Assembly (NCBI RefSeq): GCF_000208925.1
Contig: NW_001914922.1
Span: 1-64,000, forward strand
Reading direction: 5' to 3'
Source of the DNA: Entamoeba histolytica HM-1:IMSS
Taxonomy: Eukaryota > Evosea > Mastigamoebida > Endamoebidae
DNA length: 64,000 bases
Both the position numbers and the translations under genes were made by a program. Under the pieces are notes generated by a model. The model was not told the DNA's origin and searched no databases. It saw only the letters and a program-made list of their open reading frames with translations. Within the stretch, counting starts at the first letter, position 1; the number at the start of each line of letters is the position of its first letter. This document shows positions 42,763-52,140 of this stretch, one piece after another.

Positions 42763-43402
42763 TTAAATATATCAATGGAAGTTATTTTTTTTAGATCTCA
42801 AAAAATAATATTGTTTAATATTTTTGTTTTTAAAATTATTAATAACATAATTATTAATAACAAAAAATTGTTTTTATTTCTATCTCAATAATCCTATTTT
42901 TAATTAAAACTATATTTTACATAAATTATATTATAATTAATAGTAAAACAATCAGAAGTATAAAAAGAAATTATAAAAAATCATAGAAAAGGTACAAAAT
43001 ATGTAATTATAAATACATACTATTTTTAGTGATTATCACCTATAACAAAACAAAACAACATGAGTTTTCTCAAAGCTAACAAGATAAAACTCTTTTATGA
43101 CTTATATAGTCACTTGTCTATATTGTATTATTCTTTCACTACTGAGAATTTATTTTTTTTATTGGATTAAAATAGCAAAGAAATTATAAGAAATTGACCC
43201 ATTTATAGTAAAATAAAAAAGTGAAACAGACTTATTTTCTTTCTTCATTTTAGTACAATTAATAGTCTGAATCATTTATAGACCAGTTAAATTCATTGTT
43301 AGTGGTGTTGTTTAGTATTGGTTATGACCGTCTCTTATAAAGAAAAGTTAAATCAAAAAAAAAATAAAAAGAAGAACTACTAAATTTAAATAAACTTTCT
43401 TT
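42763..43402. other. Divergent promoter region, no gene
   Basis: 640 bp with no coding signal. Just before the next gene lies AAGAACTACTAAATTTAAATAAAC, holding a GAAC core and a TATA-like ATTTAAATA within about 30 bp of the ATG at 43403. Confidence 0.6.
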
Positions 43403-45298
43403 ATGGAGAAGTTCAGCTACATTAAACAGTTTAAAGAGTTTAGTGAACGACATGAATCTCCAGATAGATCCAATTGTCAACCTCATTCCCAACCTAATCA
43501 CACAACTCGTCCAGAAATTTCTGTTGTAAGAAAGCGTGATACTGGTCCATTTCGTGGAGATGAAACAATAAGTTCTCCAAATACCCTTGTTAGTCAAATA
43601 AAAATAATTCCAAACCCACGACTTCAACCAATTACTGAAATGGTACATCCACAACCTCTTTTAACTAAAAACATTCATTTGCCAAGGGATATATCATCTT
43701 TTAATACAGAAAGTCAAAAAGAACATAATACGACAATAAAATATCATAACGATGATTCAGAAACACAAACAGATGAAAATATATTTCAAAATGATTCATC
43801 ATTCAGAACTTCATCAGAATTTATTGAAAACAAATTTAATCAAAAAAATTATTTAAAATTCCATGGAGAAGGTAAAATTTATATTTGTGAAGGAGTTGTC
43901 AACAAACAAACGATATTACCAACTAAACTTGAAGCAGTCATTCCACTCATTTTTCATGATGCTTCAGTAACAAAAAGTGTAGGTAATACGTTATTAGTTC
44001 ATTCTCCATTTTGGAAAGAGATAATTAAATGTACTATCACATTAACTCCCATTATTGCTGTTATACAAATGAGTAGTGATATAATTTGTAATTCTTGCAT
44101 TGTTGTTGTTCCTAATTCAATTCGATATAATATTGTTTTTCAAACTCAAAACGGAGAAATTCCTTCTGTAAATTCTTTTATCGAATCTATTATTTCATCT
44201 CAAGAAAATATTTCTAATTCAATTTCATATTCATCTTTACCAACATTAACTCTCTCTACAATAGAACCTCAATTATTTAAAAAAATAATTCAATTCTTAC
44301 CAAACAAAGATAAAAAATCATTATCATTAACTTCTAAACGACTTCACATGATTCTTTCTTCATTAGTGACATCACCTTATAGTGCCTTTCTTCCAACTAC
44401 ACCATCAATTCAAATGGAAAAAGAAGAACAATATGCTCCATTACCTCAACCACAACGGATAGATGGACATACAAATTATGTTCGATCATTAGATATTTCT
44501 TCAAATTTTAGATATTTTGTGAGTGGAGCAAGTGATCGAAAAGTACGATTATGGACTTTACCTAATCCATCAACTAAAACGTCTCAAGTATTCAGTGGAC
44601 CAAATAGCAGTGTTGTGTCTTCTTCATTTATTGATGAAACATTAGCCGTTGCATATAAATGTGGAACTGTGAAATATATACCAATTGCTGAACCTGACAG
44701 AATGTTAACATTCGATATTGTTGGTGGTAAAATAGAAGGTTTTCTTCCATTAACTGGAACAGCGTTTGTAGCATGGGGAGACAAAGTTCAATTAATTAAT
44801 TATCACCACCTTCATCAGGCAATTCTATTTACTTACAGTGAACATCTTAGGAAAGTGTGTTCAGTTAAGCCATTAGGTCCAAAATTTATTTCAACTTCAT
44901 CAGACAGGTCAATTCATATTTGGGATCCTAATTTACCAATCCCAACTATAGAAAAGATTAGAAATGTTAGAACATTTAATGCATTAGAAATACTCGACGA
45001 TCATACTTTTGCTACTGGAGGAGAGTCTATTGTTCATATTTGGGATGAACGTAAAGTAACTGACCCAGTTGAAGTATTAAACATAGACTCTAAAGTAAGT
45101 TGTTTAAATTATTCTAACGATAAACTATATATTGGAACTGACAAAACAGTTACAATTCGTAGTGGCACACATTGGGCTAATGAACAAAATTTGGTTGTAG
45201 ATGATAAAAATGGAGTTTCAACAATTAAAGCAGTAGGAAATATAACAATAGCAGGCTTTAGGGATGGAGGAATAGATATGTGGAATTTCTCTATGTAA
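43403..45298 (+). CDS. F-box / WD40 repeat protein
   Basis: A 631-residue protein. The first 280 residues are mostly disordered, Ser/Thr/Pro/Asn-rich, with one folded segment at about 150-255. An F-box-like motif, LFKKIIQFLPNKDKKSLSLTSKRLH, follows at about 290-315. From about 350 there are WD40 repeats: HTNYVRSLDISSNFRYFVSGASDRKVRLWT, then HLRKVCSVKPLGPKFISTSSDRSIHIWD, and VHIWDERK. Such proteins act as substrate receptors of SCF ubiquitin ligases: the F-box binds Skp1, the propeller binds the target. Which target is unknown. Confidence 0.8.
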   Translation: MEKFSYIKQFKEFSERHESPDRSNCQPHSQPNHTTRPEISVVRKRDTGPFRGDETISSPNTLVSQIKIIPNPRLQPITEMVHPQPLLTKNIHLPRDISSFNTESQKEHNTTIKYHNDDSETQTDENIFQNDSSFRTSSEFIENKFNQKNYLKFHGEGKIYICEGVVNKQTILPTKLEAVIPLIFHDASVTKSVGNTLLVHSPFWKEIIKCTITLTPIIAVIQMSSDIICNSCIVVVPNSIRYNIVFQTQNGEIPSVNSFIESIISSQENISNSISYSSLPTLTLSTIEPQLFKKIIQFLPNKDKKSLSLTSKRLHMILSSLVTSPYSAFLPTTPSIQMEKEEQYAPLPQPQRIDGHTNYVRSLDISSNFRYFVSGASDRKVRLWTLPNPSTKTSQVFSGPNSSVVSSSFIDETLAVAYKCGTVKYIPIAEPDRMLTFDIVGGKIEGFLPLTGTAFVAWGDKVQLINYHHLHQAILFTYSEHLRKVCSVKPLGPKFISTSSDRSIHIWDPNLPIPTIEKIRNVRTFNALEILDDHTFATGGESIVHIWDERKVTDPVEVLNIDSKVSCLNYSNDKLYIGTDKTVTIRSGTHWANEQNLVVDDKNGVSTIKAVGNITIAGFRDGGIDMWNFSM

Positions 45299-45447
45299 TA
45301 TAAAACAAATTTTATGTTATTTTGTGTTATTATTAAAAAAAAATGTTAAAATAAAATAAAAAAGTAATCATCATCTAAAAAATAAATACGAAAGAAAAAG
45401 AAAGTTCAATAGAAAAATCTTAGAACTAATATCTTAGAAAAAAGAAA

Positions 45448-46140
45448 ATGTCAGGTAAAATTTATTACGGATGTATTGGATATAGAAAAACAATACTCTC
45501 TATGTTTAGTGACATTTCTCTTGGTACCCTTAATGCTGCTATTGATGCTGTTGTAAATCAAGTAGGTCCTAATTCATCTCCAAAATCATCATCAAAATAT
45601 GATCGTTTTCAACTTCAATTAGTTGTAGACAAAGAAATATTTGCATTATGTGTTTGTGATGATACATTCCCAATGAGAGAATCATTTGTTTTCTTAGAGG
45701 CAATAAAAAAAGCTTTTATTAGTCAATTTGACCAATACAGTATTTCTATTGCCGGAACAATGGAAATGTCCTCTTTCAATCAAACAATTAAAAACTTAAT
45801 GGATAAACACAATGACTTCGATAATCATCAACTTACTAAAATTAAAAGAGAACAAGATGAAACTCAAGCTATTCTTAATAATGATATAGATAAAATGTTA
45901 AAACGTGGTGATGTTTTAAGTGATTTAGAAGATGAAACAAGTCATCTTGTTGAATCTGCAGATGGATTTAAATCATCAGCAACTCGATTAAAACGTGCTA
46001 TGTGGTGGAAAAATATTAAATTATACCTCATTGCAGGTGCAATTTTATTAATTTTCTTATTAGTTCTACTTTGGGCAGGGTGTGGAATAACGTTTAGTCG
46101 ATGTATTCCAGACAGGGAAGACAATACAGGAAGCAATTAA
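45448..46140 (+). CDS. R-SNARE of the longin/VAMP7 type
   Basis: A 230-residue protein. Residues 1-110 fit a longin domain (MSGKIYYGCIGY, then FQLQLVVDKEIFALCVCDD). The SNARE helix runs about 132-190 with the central Arg153 in MLKRGDVLSDLEDETSHLVESADGF, matching the 0-layer Arg of R-SNAREs. A membrane anchor follows (about 196-218), with a short lumenal tail, longer than usual and rich in Asp/Asn. VAMP7-type SNAREs mediate fusion at late endosomes and lysosomes. It is well placed beside other traffic genes in this window. Confidence 0.85.
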   Translation: MSGKIYYGCIGYRKTILSMFSDISLGTLNAAIDAVVNQVGPNSSPKSSSKYDRFQLQLVVDKEIFALCVCDDTFPMRESFVFLEAIKKAFISQFDQYSISIAGTMEMSSFNQTIKNLMDKHNDFDNHQLTKIKREQDETQAILNNDIDKMLKRGDVLSDLEDETSHLVESADGFKSSATRLKRAMWWKNIKLYLIAGAILLIFLLVLLWAGCGITFSRCIPDREDNTGSN

Positions 46141-46286
46141 GATAAACTATCAATTGAGTTATTTTATAATTATCTTATTTAGTTCTTTTTGATGAGAATT
46201 TATACATTTTGTTTTAATATCTTTTTTATTTTCATATTGTTTTGTCGTTCTTTTGAACTTAAAAATATTTTTATTTTATTGGTTAC

Positions 46287-46826
46287 ATGTCTCTTCAACC
46301 TCTTGTAGAAGAACTCCAACAATTATTCCCTTTTGTTGACCCTGATATTATTAAAACTGCTTTGATTGATTGTAATTATGATAAAAATGCTTGTGCTGAA
46401 TTATTGTTTATGGCACAAGAAAATGGATCAACTGAAGTTCCTACTTTTATTGATCCAACTGTTGACCACCACCAAGATGTCACGTTAGTTTACAAAGACT
46501 CTGTTGTAACAATAAATAGGGATCAAATGATTGGTGACTCTAATCCAACAAACAAACCTCGAGTTAACACATTAAATGAAGAGTATAAAAAAGCTGCTGC
46601 TGAAGATGAAGAAGCAGCAGAAAAAGGAATTATTCCATCAACTGTTATGGTTGATACTGAAGAAAAAGCTTATGAAAAAAAACAACGTAAACATAAACAT
46701 CAAGGTAAAGGAAAAGAGAAATACTCACTTCTTGATTCAGAAGTTAGAGATGGTTTGTTTTTTTATTTTTTAAGAAAATTAACTTATCTAGAATTTATAA
46801 CTCATTGTTTAGATGGTGATTTTTAA
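46287..46826 (+). CDS. CUE-domain protein, with an optional 39-nt intron
   Basis: Residues 5-45 form a CUE/UBA-type ubiquitin-binding motif: VEELQQLFPFVDPDIIKTALIDCNYDKNACAELLF. The rest is charged and helical. Near the end a GTTTGT...CTAG stretch (46753-46791) has the form of the other introns. It is 39 nt, divisible by three and free of stops, so both spliced (166 residues, ending RDEFITHCLDGDF) and unspliced (179 residues) products share the same C-terminus. The unspliced insert is Phe/Leu-rich, unlike the rest, so I favour splicing. CUE proteins bind monoubiquitin, often in endocytosis or ER quality control. Confidence 0.75.
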   Translation: MSLQPLVEELQQLFPFVDPDIIKTALIDCNYDKNACAELLFMAQENGSTEVPTFIDPTVDHHQDVTLVYKDSVVTINRDQMIGDSNPTNKPRVNTLNEEYKKAAAEDEEAAEKGIIPSTVMVDTEEKAYEKKQRKHKHQGKGKEKYSLLDSEVRDGLFFYFLRKLTYLEFITHCLDGDF

Positions 46827-46960
46827 TACCTCAACAACTTTACCACTACTGGAACAAATAATAAAATAATTCATACTTTTATTCTTTACACTTTTTTATT
46901 TTATACGAATGAAACAATAACAAATATCACCTTCATTCAAATTTATTCAATTTTAATATT

Positions 46961-47305
46961 TTAAAACCCACCAACTTGATTCATCATAGCATCAATGACA
47001 TCTCCATCTTGTAAACCAAGATCTGAAGCAGTTTTATCTGGTGTAATTCTTACACCATCAGAAAGAAATCTAACACTTGACATGTTTAATCCTTGTTTAT
47101 TACAAAATGCTTCCATTAACTTCTTTAATGGAGTGTTTTTCTTAATTTTGAAGAAGACTTCAGTTGAGTCTTGAGTCACTACTTTTAAATTAATCTGTTC
47201 ATTATTAACAGGTTTTTCTGTTGTTTTAGTTGGTTCATCTTTCACTGGGTCTTTTGCTGGTTCTTTAGGAATATCTTTAGATGGTGAATGTTGTGCGTCA
47301 GACAT
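46961..47305 (-). CDS. SUMO
   Basis: A 114-residue protein. The beta-grasp fold runs from about 37 to 111 (INLKVVTQDSTEVFFKIKK ... VRFLSDGVRITPDKTASDLGLQDGDVIDAMMNQ). The mature GG lies at 112-113, with one Phe to be removed by a protease. The first 36 residues are a flexible Lys/Pro/Glu tail as in other SUMOs. It is conjugated to target lysines through E1 (SAE1/2) and Ubc9. Confidence 0.95.
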   Translation of the reverse strand: MSDAQHSPSKDIPKEPAKDPVKDEPTKTTEKPVNNEQINLKVVTQDSTEVFFKIKKNTPLKKLMEAFCNKQGLNMSSVRFLSDGVRITPDKTASDLGLQDGDVIDAMMNQVGGF

Positions 47306-47529
47306 TAATTTGTTCTTAAAGTTCCTTTTTTTATTTTTCTGATTTTAGAAACAATTATGAAACATCCTTTTAAATTTATTTATTTTAATTTTAGATACAT
47401 TTTTCTACTAATTCTTTCTTTTTACTATTTTAAACTAATTCTTTCCAAAACCCTCGCATAAAAAAATTAAAAACACATTTTTTTGATTGAGGTTTTTGAA
47501 TAACAAAAAAAAAAGTAAATTAAGTAAAA

Positions 47530-49182
47530 TTAATTGACAAGATTATTGAGAATATCCATTAATTGAACAACATCTATTTTTCTACCACGATAAATGTTAG
47601 GAGGGGGAAGGATGTAAATAAATTCTCTAATAATGTCTTTATTCACTTCACGTTCGATTGGTTTCCATTTGAATTGAGAAAGTGATGAATCACCAGAGAT
47701 TTGATGATCATCAAACTTTTCACCAATTGAATGCATTAAATCTTCAGACATAAGAAATTGGGTTGTATCTTTTGGTTTAGGAAGATGCTTAAATTTAAGA
47801 AGAATAGCGTTTTTCATATATTGGTCAACGTCATAATCCCCATAAGTTTTTAAAGCATTTGGTATAAAACGGGAAGGTGTGATTAAATTAAGGAAACGAT
47901 AATAAGATTTAATGATAGGAAGATTATTAGGATAACGTTTTAAAGCTTCTTGAAAGAGTTTTAATGATGCAGTTTTTCTTCCAAAGATAAAATATTCAAT
48001 TTCAGTTGCAGCAATAAAGGCATAAGGTTTTAAATTTGTTTGAATAGTAGTAAAGAGTTTTCTAAATTCATTAATTCTATAAGCTCGAGCAGCAATTTTT
48101 AATTTAAATACTTGTTCTAATTCTGAGTTATTGTCTAATAATGAAAGTGCTTTTTCAGTATTTCCTTGAATCATGAAACAAAATGATTGATATAATTTTA
48201 ATAATGGACAATTAACAGCAGCTCTTCCTCTTTCAAGAAAATTGATTGCTAATTCAATATTTCCTCTTCTTTGAAAATATTGTGCACATATTATCCATGC
48301 TTGAGGATATCTATAGAATGTTAATAACATTTTATTCATTGCATAATAAATTCTTTCTTGTCTTGCTTTCATTTGAATAGAATGTGGACAATTTTCATAT
48401 TGTTTATCTGTACCATTTGTTGTATATTTTCCATCATCATATCGTGGTTGTCCTTCTATCATACTTTCATAATTTATTGTTTCAATATATGTTAGAAGTA
48501 AACTTTTACTTCTTATACTTTTTGATTTTGTACAATAATTAATATGATCACTTTTCTTTTGTTGTTCAATTCTATTATAATATGACGTTAATCTCATTTG
48601 ACTTGACTTTGTTGCTTCAAAAACTTGATGTTCAATTTTCTTTTCTTCTTCATCAAGTTTTTCTTCATATTCTAAAAACATTTCTTGTCGTTCATTCATT
48701 GGGATTCTTGTTAAATTATGCATTAGTATTTTCTTTGTAACTTCATTACTTCGACTTTTTGATAAAAATTCCATAAATTCTCGATATATTGTTGATGCAT
48801 TTAAATCAAGTCCAACTATTTTGATTGCATACGAATATGCTCCTTCTTGAATCTTCTTGAATCGTGCTAATTCAATATCATCAATATCTTCTCTTTCTGT
48901 ATCATCATAACATGTATTAATATATTTGATATATCTCTTTGCTATCTCTACATCTGGTACTTGAACTAAACACTTTCGGAATATCTCTTCTACTTCACTA
49001 TCATTATGTCCATATTTCATTTCTAAATCAATATACTCACACCATCTATTCACTGCCGTTGGATATTCCCCTAAATATCTTTTATATAATTCTCTTCCTT
49101 GTTTTATTTGTTCTTCATCACTAAAAAATGGTAATGCACTAAATTTACTTTCCCATGCTTCTTCATTTGGGGTATTTTGCAT
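47530..49182 (-). CDS. mRNA cleavage factor CstF-77/Rna14-like protein
   Basis: A 550-residue protein with half-a-TPR (HAT) repeats from about 25 to 430 (WCEYIDLEMKYG, YKRYLGEYPTAVNRW, PQAWIICAQYFQRRGN, PNNLPIIKSYYRFLN). Near the end ILPPPNIYRGRKIDVVQLMDIL resembles the conserved PPP...G....v.eLm.iL tail segment of CstF-77. CstF-77 scaffolds pre-mRNA 3'-end cleavage. Prp39-type splicing factors share HAT repeats but not the PPP tail. The gene is divergent from WDR33 at 49284, leaving only 101 bp for both promoters. Confidence 0.75.
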   Translation of the reverse strand: MQNTPNEEAWESKFSALPFFSDEEQIKQGRELYKRYLGEYPTAVNRWCEYIDLEMKYGHNDSEVEEIFRKCLVQVPDVEIAKRYIKYINTCYDDTEREDIDDIELARFKKIQEGAYSYAIKIVGLDLNASTIYREFMEFLSKSRSNEVTKKILMHNLTRIPMNERQEMFLEYEEKLDEEEKKIEHQVFEATKSSQMRLTSYYNRIEQQKKSDHINYCTKSKSIRSKSLLLTYIETINYESMIEGQPRYDDGKYTTNGTDKQYENCPHSIQMKARQERIYYAMNKMLLTFYRYPQAWIICAQYFQRRGNIELAINFLERGRAAVNCPLLKLYQSFCFMIQGNTEKALSLLDNNSELEQVFKLKIAARAYRINEFRKLFTTIQTNLKPYAFIAATEIEYFIFGRKTASLKLFQEALKRYPNNLPIIKSYYRFLNLITPSRFIPNALKTYGDYDVDQYMKNAILLKFKHLPKPKDTTQFLMSEDLMHSIGEKFDDHQISGDSSLSQFKWKPIEREVNKDIIREFIYILPPPNIYRGRKIDVVQLMDILNNLVN

Positions 49183-49283
49183 TCTTTTCTTCTTGTGTTT
49201 CTTCGTTCTTTTTAGTTTTCTCTTCTTTCTCTTTTTTTTTAAAAAAAAATCTTATATAGAAACTAAGAAAATAAGTTAATTTA
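49183..49283. promoter_or_regulatory. Shared 101-bp promoter of CstF-77-like and WDR33
   Basis: The two start codons face away from each other across 101 bp. On the + strand TTATATAGAAACTAAGAAAATAAG lies just before the WDR33 ATG, and a T/C-rich tract lies on the other side. Two 3'-end processing genes sharing one short intergenic region may be co-regulated; this is inferred from spacing. Confidence 0.5.
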
Positions 49284-50666
49284 ATGGCAGAAGAGGAGCA
49301 ATGCAATCAATTTAAAAAGTATCAAGATTATTTTGAAAAACAAAGTGACCTTATGAAGAAATATGATGAAACATTATTTGATAGATGGCTTCATGGGGAA
49401 AAAGGTGTTATTGATCAACCACCACAACACCAAGGAGAAAGAAGATGTATTGACTTCAATTGTTGCCATTCGGAAATGGACTCAACATATTCTATGTATT
49501 GTCAAACAAGTAGAGTTCCTTATTGTCATCAACATTATTCATATACCCGATATCTTCAACCACCAATATTATGTACTTCAAATCCAGGAATTAACATAAC
49601 TACAAAATTTGTACATACGTCAATTAATAAAAATAAAACACCTGTTTATTGTATGAGATGGACTCCTGATGGAAGAAGAATTGTTACTGGTAATGAAAAA
49701 GGAGAATTTACATTTTGGAATGGTCTTCAATTTAATTTTGCATGTTTAAGTGGAGCACATGACACAGCTGTAAGATGTATGACATGGAGTCACAGTGGAG
49801 GACATATGGTAAGTGGAGAACAAGGAAGTAATGGAAGTAGTAGTATTATTTATTGGAATCCATCACTTGCACCTGTTGTTACTCTTAAGACAGCACATAG
49901 TGAACTTATTAGAGAAGTAAGTTTTTCACCTAATGACCTTAGATTTGCAAGTTGTAGTGATGATAAAACAATTGGAATTTGGGATTTTAATAAACAAGTT
50001 TGTGAAATTAGATTTGATGAAAGTGAAAATGCAGTTTATTCTGTTGATTGGCATCCTACAGAATCTCTTTTACTTAGTAGTTCTAAAGGAAAAGTAAGAA
50101 TATGGGATCCAAGACTAAAAGAAAAAGTAGGTATGTTTTCTCCTCACAAGACTGAAATTAACAAAGTTAGATGGAATAAGAATGGAAAATGGTTTTTAAC
50201 ATGTTCTAAAGATTTTAAAATAATTTTACATGATATTCGTATGTTTAATAAACCATTAATGATTTTTGAAAAGCATATGAAAGATGTTACAATTGTCAAT
50301 TGGCATCCAATTCAAGAAGATTTCTTTGTTTCTGGAGGTGCAAATGGTGTTATTTATTTTTGGGACACTGAACATTCTAAACCTATTGGTGAAATTCCTG
50401 TTGCTCATGATGGGGCTATTTGGGATTTACAATGGCATCCTGTTGGTCATTTATTAGCATCTTGTGCTCATGATCAAACTACTAAATTTTGGAGTCGAGA
50501 TAGATGTGGAGATTCTTTAGAAATTAAGAAATATCAAGGAACAAATAGAGATTATGACCCAATCATTCCAATGTATGATGATGATCTTGAACAACCATAT
50601 CTTGCTCCTGTATTTATTCCAAATCAAATTAATCCATCTCGTATTAATGGTTTCCATGATATTTAA
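49284..50666 (+). CDS. WDR33/Pfs2-like WD40 protein of the polyadenylation complex
   Basis: A 460-residue protein. An N-terminal 95-residue lead (about 20-100) contains several Cys and His. Seven WD40 repeats run from about 110 to 415: VYCMRWTPDGRRIVTGNEKGEFTFWNG, HDTAVRCMTWSHSGGHMVSG, ELIREVSFSPNDLRFASCSDDKTIGIWDF, HDGAIWDLQWHPVGHLLASC among them. The WTPDGRR / TGNEKGEFTFWNG opening is characteristic of WDR33/Pfs2, which reads the AAUAAA-type signal with CPSF-30. The Entamoeba poly(A) signal is known to be divergent. Confidence 0.9.
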   Translation: MAEEEQCNQFKKYQDYFEKQSDLMKKYDETLFDRWLHGEKGVIDQPPQHQGERRCIDFNCCHSEMDSTYSMYCQTSRVPYCHQHYSYTRYLQPPILCTSNPGINITTKFVHTSINKNKTPVYCMRWTPDGRRIVTGNEKGEFTFWNGLQFNFACLSGAHDTAVRCMTWSHSGGHMVSGEQGSNGSSSIIYWNPSLAPVVTLKTAHSELIREVSFSPNDLRFASCSDDKTIGIWDFNKQVCEIRFDESENAVYSVDWHPTESLLLSSSKGKVRIWDPRLKEKVGMFSPHKTEINKVRWNKNGKWFLTCSKDFKIILHDIRMFNKPLMIFEKHMKDVTIVNWHPIQEDFFVSGGANGVIYFWDTEHSKPIGEIPVAHDGAIWDLQWHPVGHLLASCAHDQTTKFWSRDRCGDSLEIKKYQGTNRDYDPIIPMYDDDLEQPYLAPVFIPNQINPSRINGFHDI

Positions 50667-50937
50667 TTAATTTCTTTGCTTGTTTTTATTGAATTATTTA
50701 CATTATTATATCACTTCTTCTTTTTCATTATTTCTTTTCTAACTGAAATTGAATTTTATCACATTTCTTTTATTCATTTTCTTATTTAAAACAAAATATA
50801 ATCAATTCCTTTAGACTATATCTATTTGATAACAGAATGTTTAATTTTAAGCTTAGTAGTATTGATTATTATCTTTCGTCTTTATTTAATAAAAATATGA
50901 TTATTTGAATCTTAAAATATTCACATTACTGTGAATT

Positions 50938-51756
50938 ATGGATGACTCATTGAATTATTATGAGTTTCTTGGTATTTCTAAAGACGCCAATGACCAAGAA
51001 ATTAGAAAAGCATACAAAGCTAAAGTACTTCACACACATCCAGACAAAATTAAAAACCCTCAACCAAGTGATTTTGACAAGTTCCATAAACTTCAATTGA
51101 TTAAAGACACATTACTTGACACTGAAACAAGAAAAGTATATGATAAAATGATTACAAGTCAATTAGCTACAAGAAAAGCAATAGAAGAGATGGAAGCAGA
51201 CAGAAAAAAGATGATTGATGAACTTCTCCAACAAGAGAAACAATATCAAGAATCAGAAAAAATAAAAGATTTGTTTAAAGAACATAATAAACGAATTGAA
51301 GGAGACAGAGTTGCAAAATTAATCAAAAAATGGTATTTTCATCGACAAAACAAAGCTCCATCATCTATTAAACGAAGTATCAGAATTTTTTGGAGTAATA
51401 AAGTACCAAAAGGATATTTTAACAAAGAGTTTATCAGACAGAAATGCATGACACTTGGTGATGTTGTTGGTGTTTCTCTTAAAGACCAAATGTGCTTTGT
51501 TTTATTTAAGAACGATATCACAATAACCAAAATTGAAATGAAAAATGAACATGGGAATGTGTTTAATGATGAAATGAAGGAATCTAATATCGAAATTTTA
51601 AAAAACACATATCTTCATTCTTCAACCCCATTAAATGATTTTACACAGTACGAACAACAAATATTACAAAAGGCTTATATTAAATTAAAAGAAACTAACC
51701 CAAGCATAACTAATCCATCTGTTCATACAAAACAAAATACTATTATAGTTGATTAA
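50938..51756 (+). CDS. DnaJ protein of the DNAJC17/Cwf23 type
   Basis: A 272-residue protein. The J domain is at about 5-72 with the catalytic HPD in VLHTHPDKIK (residues 34-40) and YYEFLGISKDAND at the start. A coiled coil follows (about 80-130), then an RRM-like fold (RIFWSNKVPKGYFNKEFIRQKCMTLGDVV...). J domain plus RRM is the layout of DNAJC17/Cwf23, linked to the spliceosome. The protein ends in a flexible Thr/Asn/Ser tail. Confidence 0.82.
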   Translation: MDDSLNYYEFLGISKDANDQEIRKAYKAKVLHTHPDKIKNPQPSDFDKFHKLQLIKDTLLDTETRKVYDKMITSQLATRKAIEEMEADRKKMIDELLQQEKQYQESEKIKDLFKEHNKRIEGDRVAKLIKKWYFHRQNKAPSSIKRSIRIFWSNKVPKGYFNKEFIRQKCMTLGDVVGVSLKDQMCFVLFKNDITITKIEMKNEHGNVFNDEMKESNIEILKNTYLHSSTPLNDFTQYEQQILQKAYIKLKETNPSITNPSVHTKQNTIIVD

Positions 51757-52140
51757 CATTAATACAACTTAATCCATCTTATTATTACCCTTTTTCTTAA
51801 CTTTAATTTCTTTCTATTTTATCTGTTTCAATATTCAAACACTTCACTTTTTACTCTTTATCAATGAATATCTTATTTTATTGTCTTTCTTCTTATTAAT
51901 GAAAATATTCATCTATCTCAAATTCCTTTCCTTCCTTTTTTCTTTTTTTTTTATTTCTTTTCTTGTTTTTTTTTTGATATGTATAACTTTATTATTTTTT
52001 TGTCTTTGAAAAAATCTTACTTTATTTATGTTTTTTTAAATTTTTTATAATCTCTTAAATCAAGTTTTCAAGAAGATTAGAAAGTATGAAAAGTGAGAAA
52101 GTTAAAGATAAAAAAGAATAAACAATGACAAAAATCTAAC
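51757..52140. other. T-rich convergent intergenic region
   Basis: 384 bp between two convergent genes, mostly T runs interrupted by short A/C patches. No coding signal. Confidence 0.65.
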
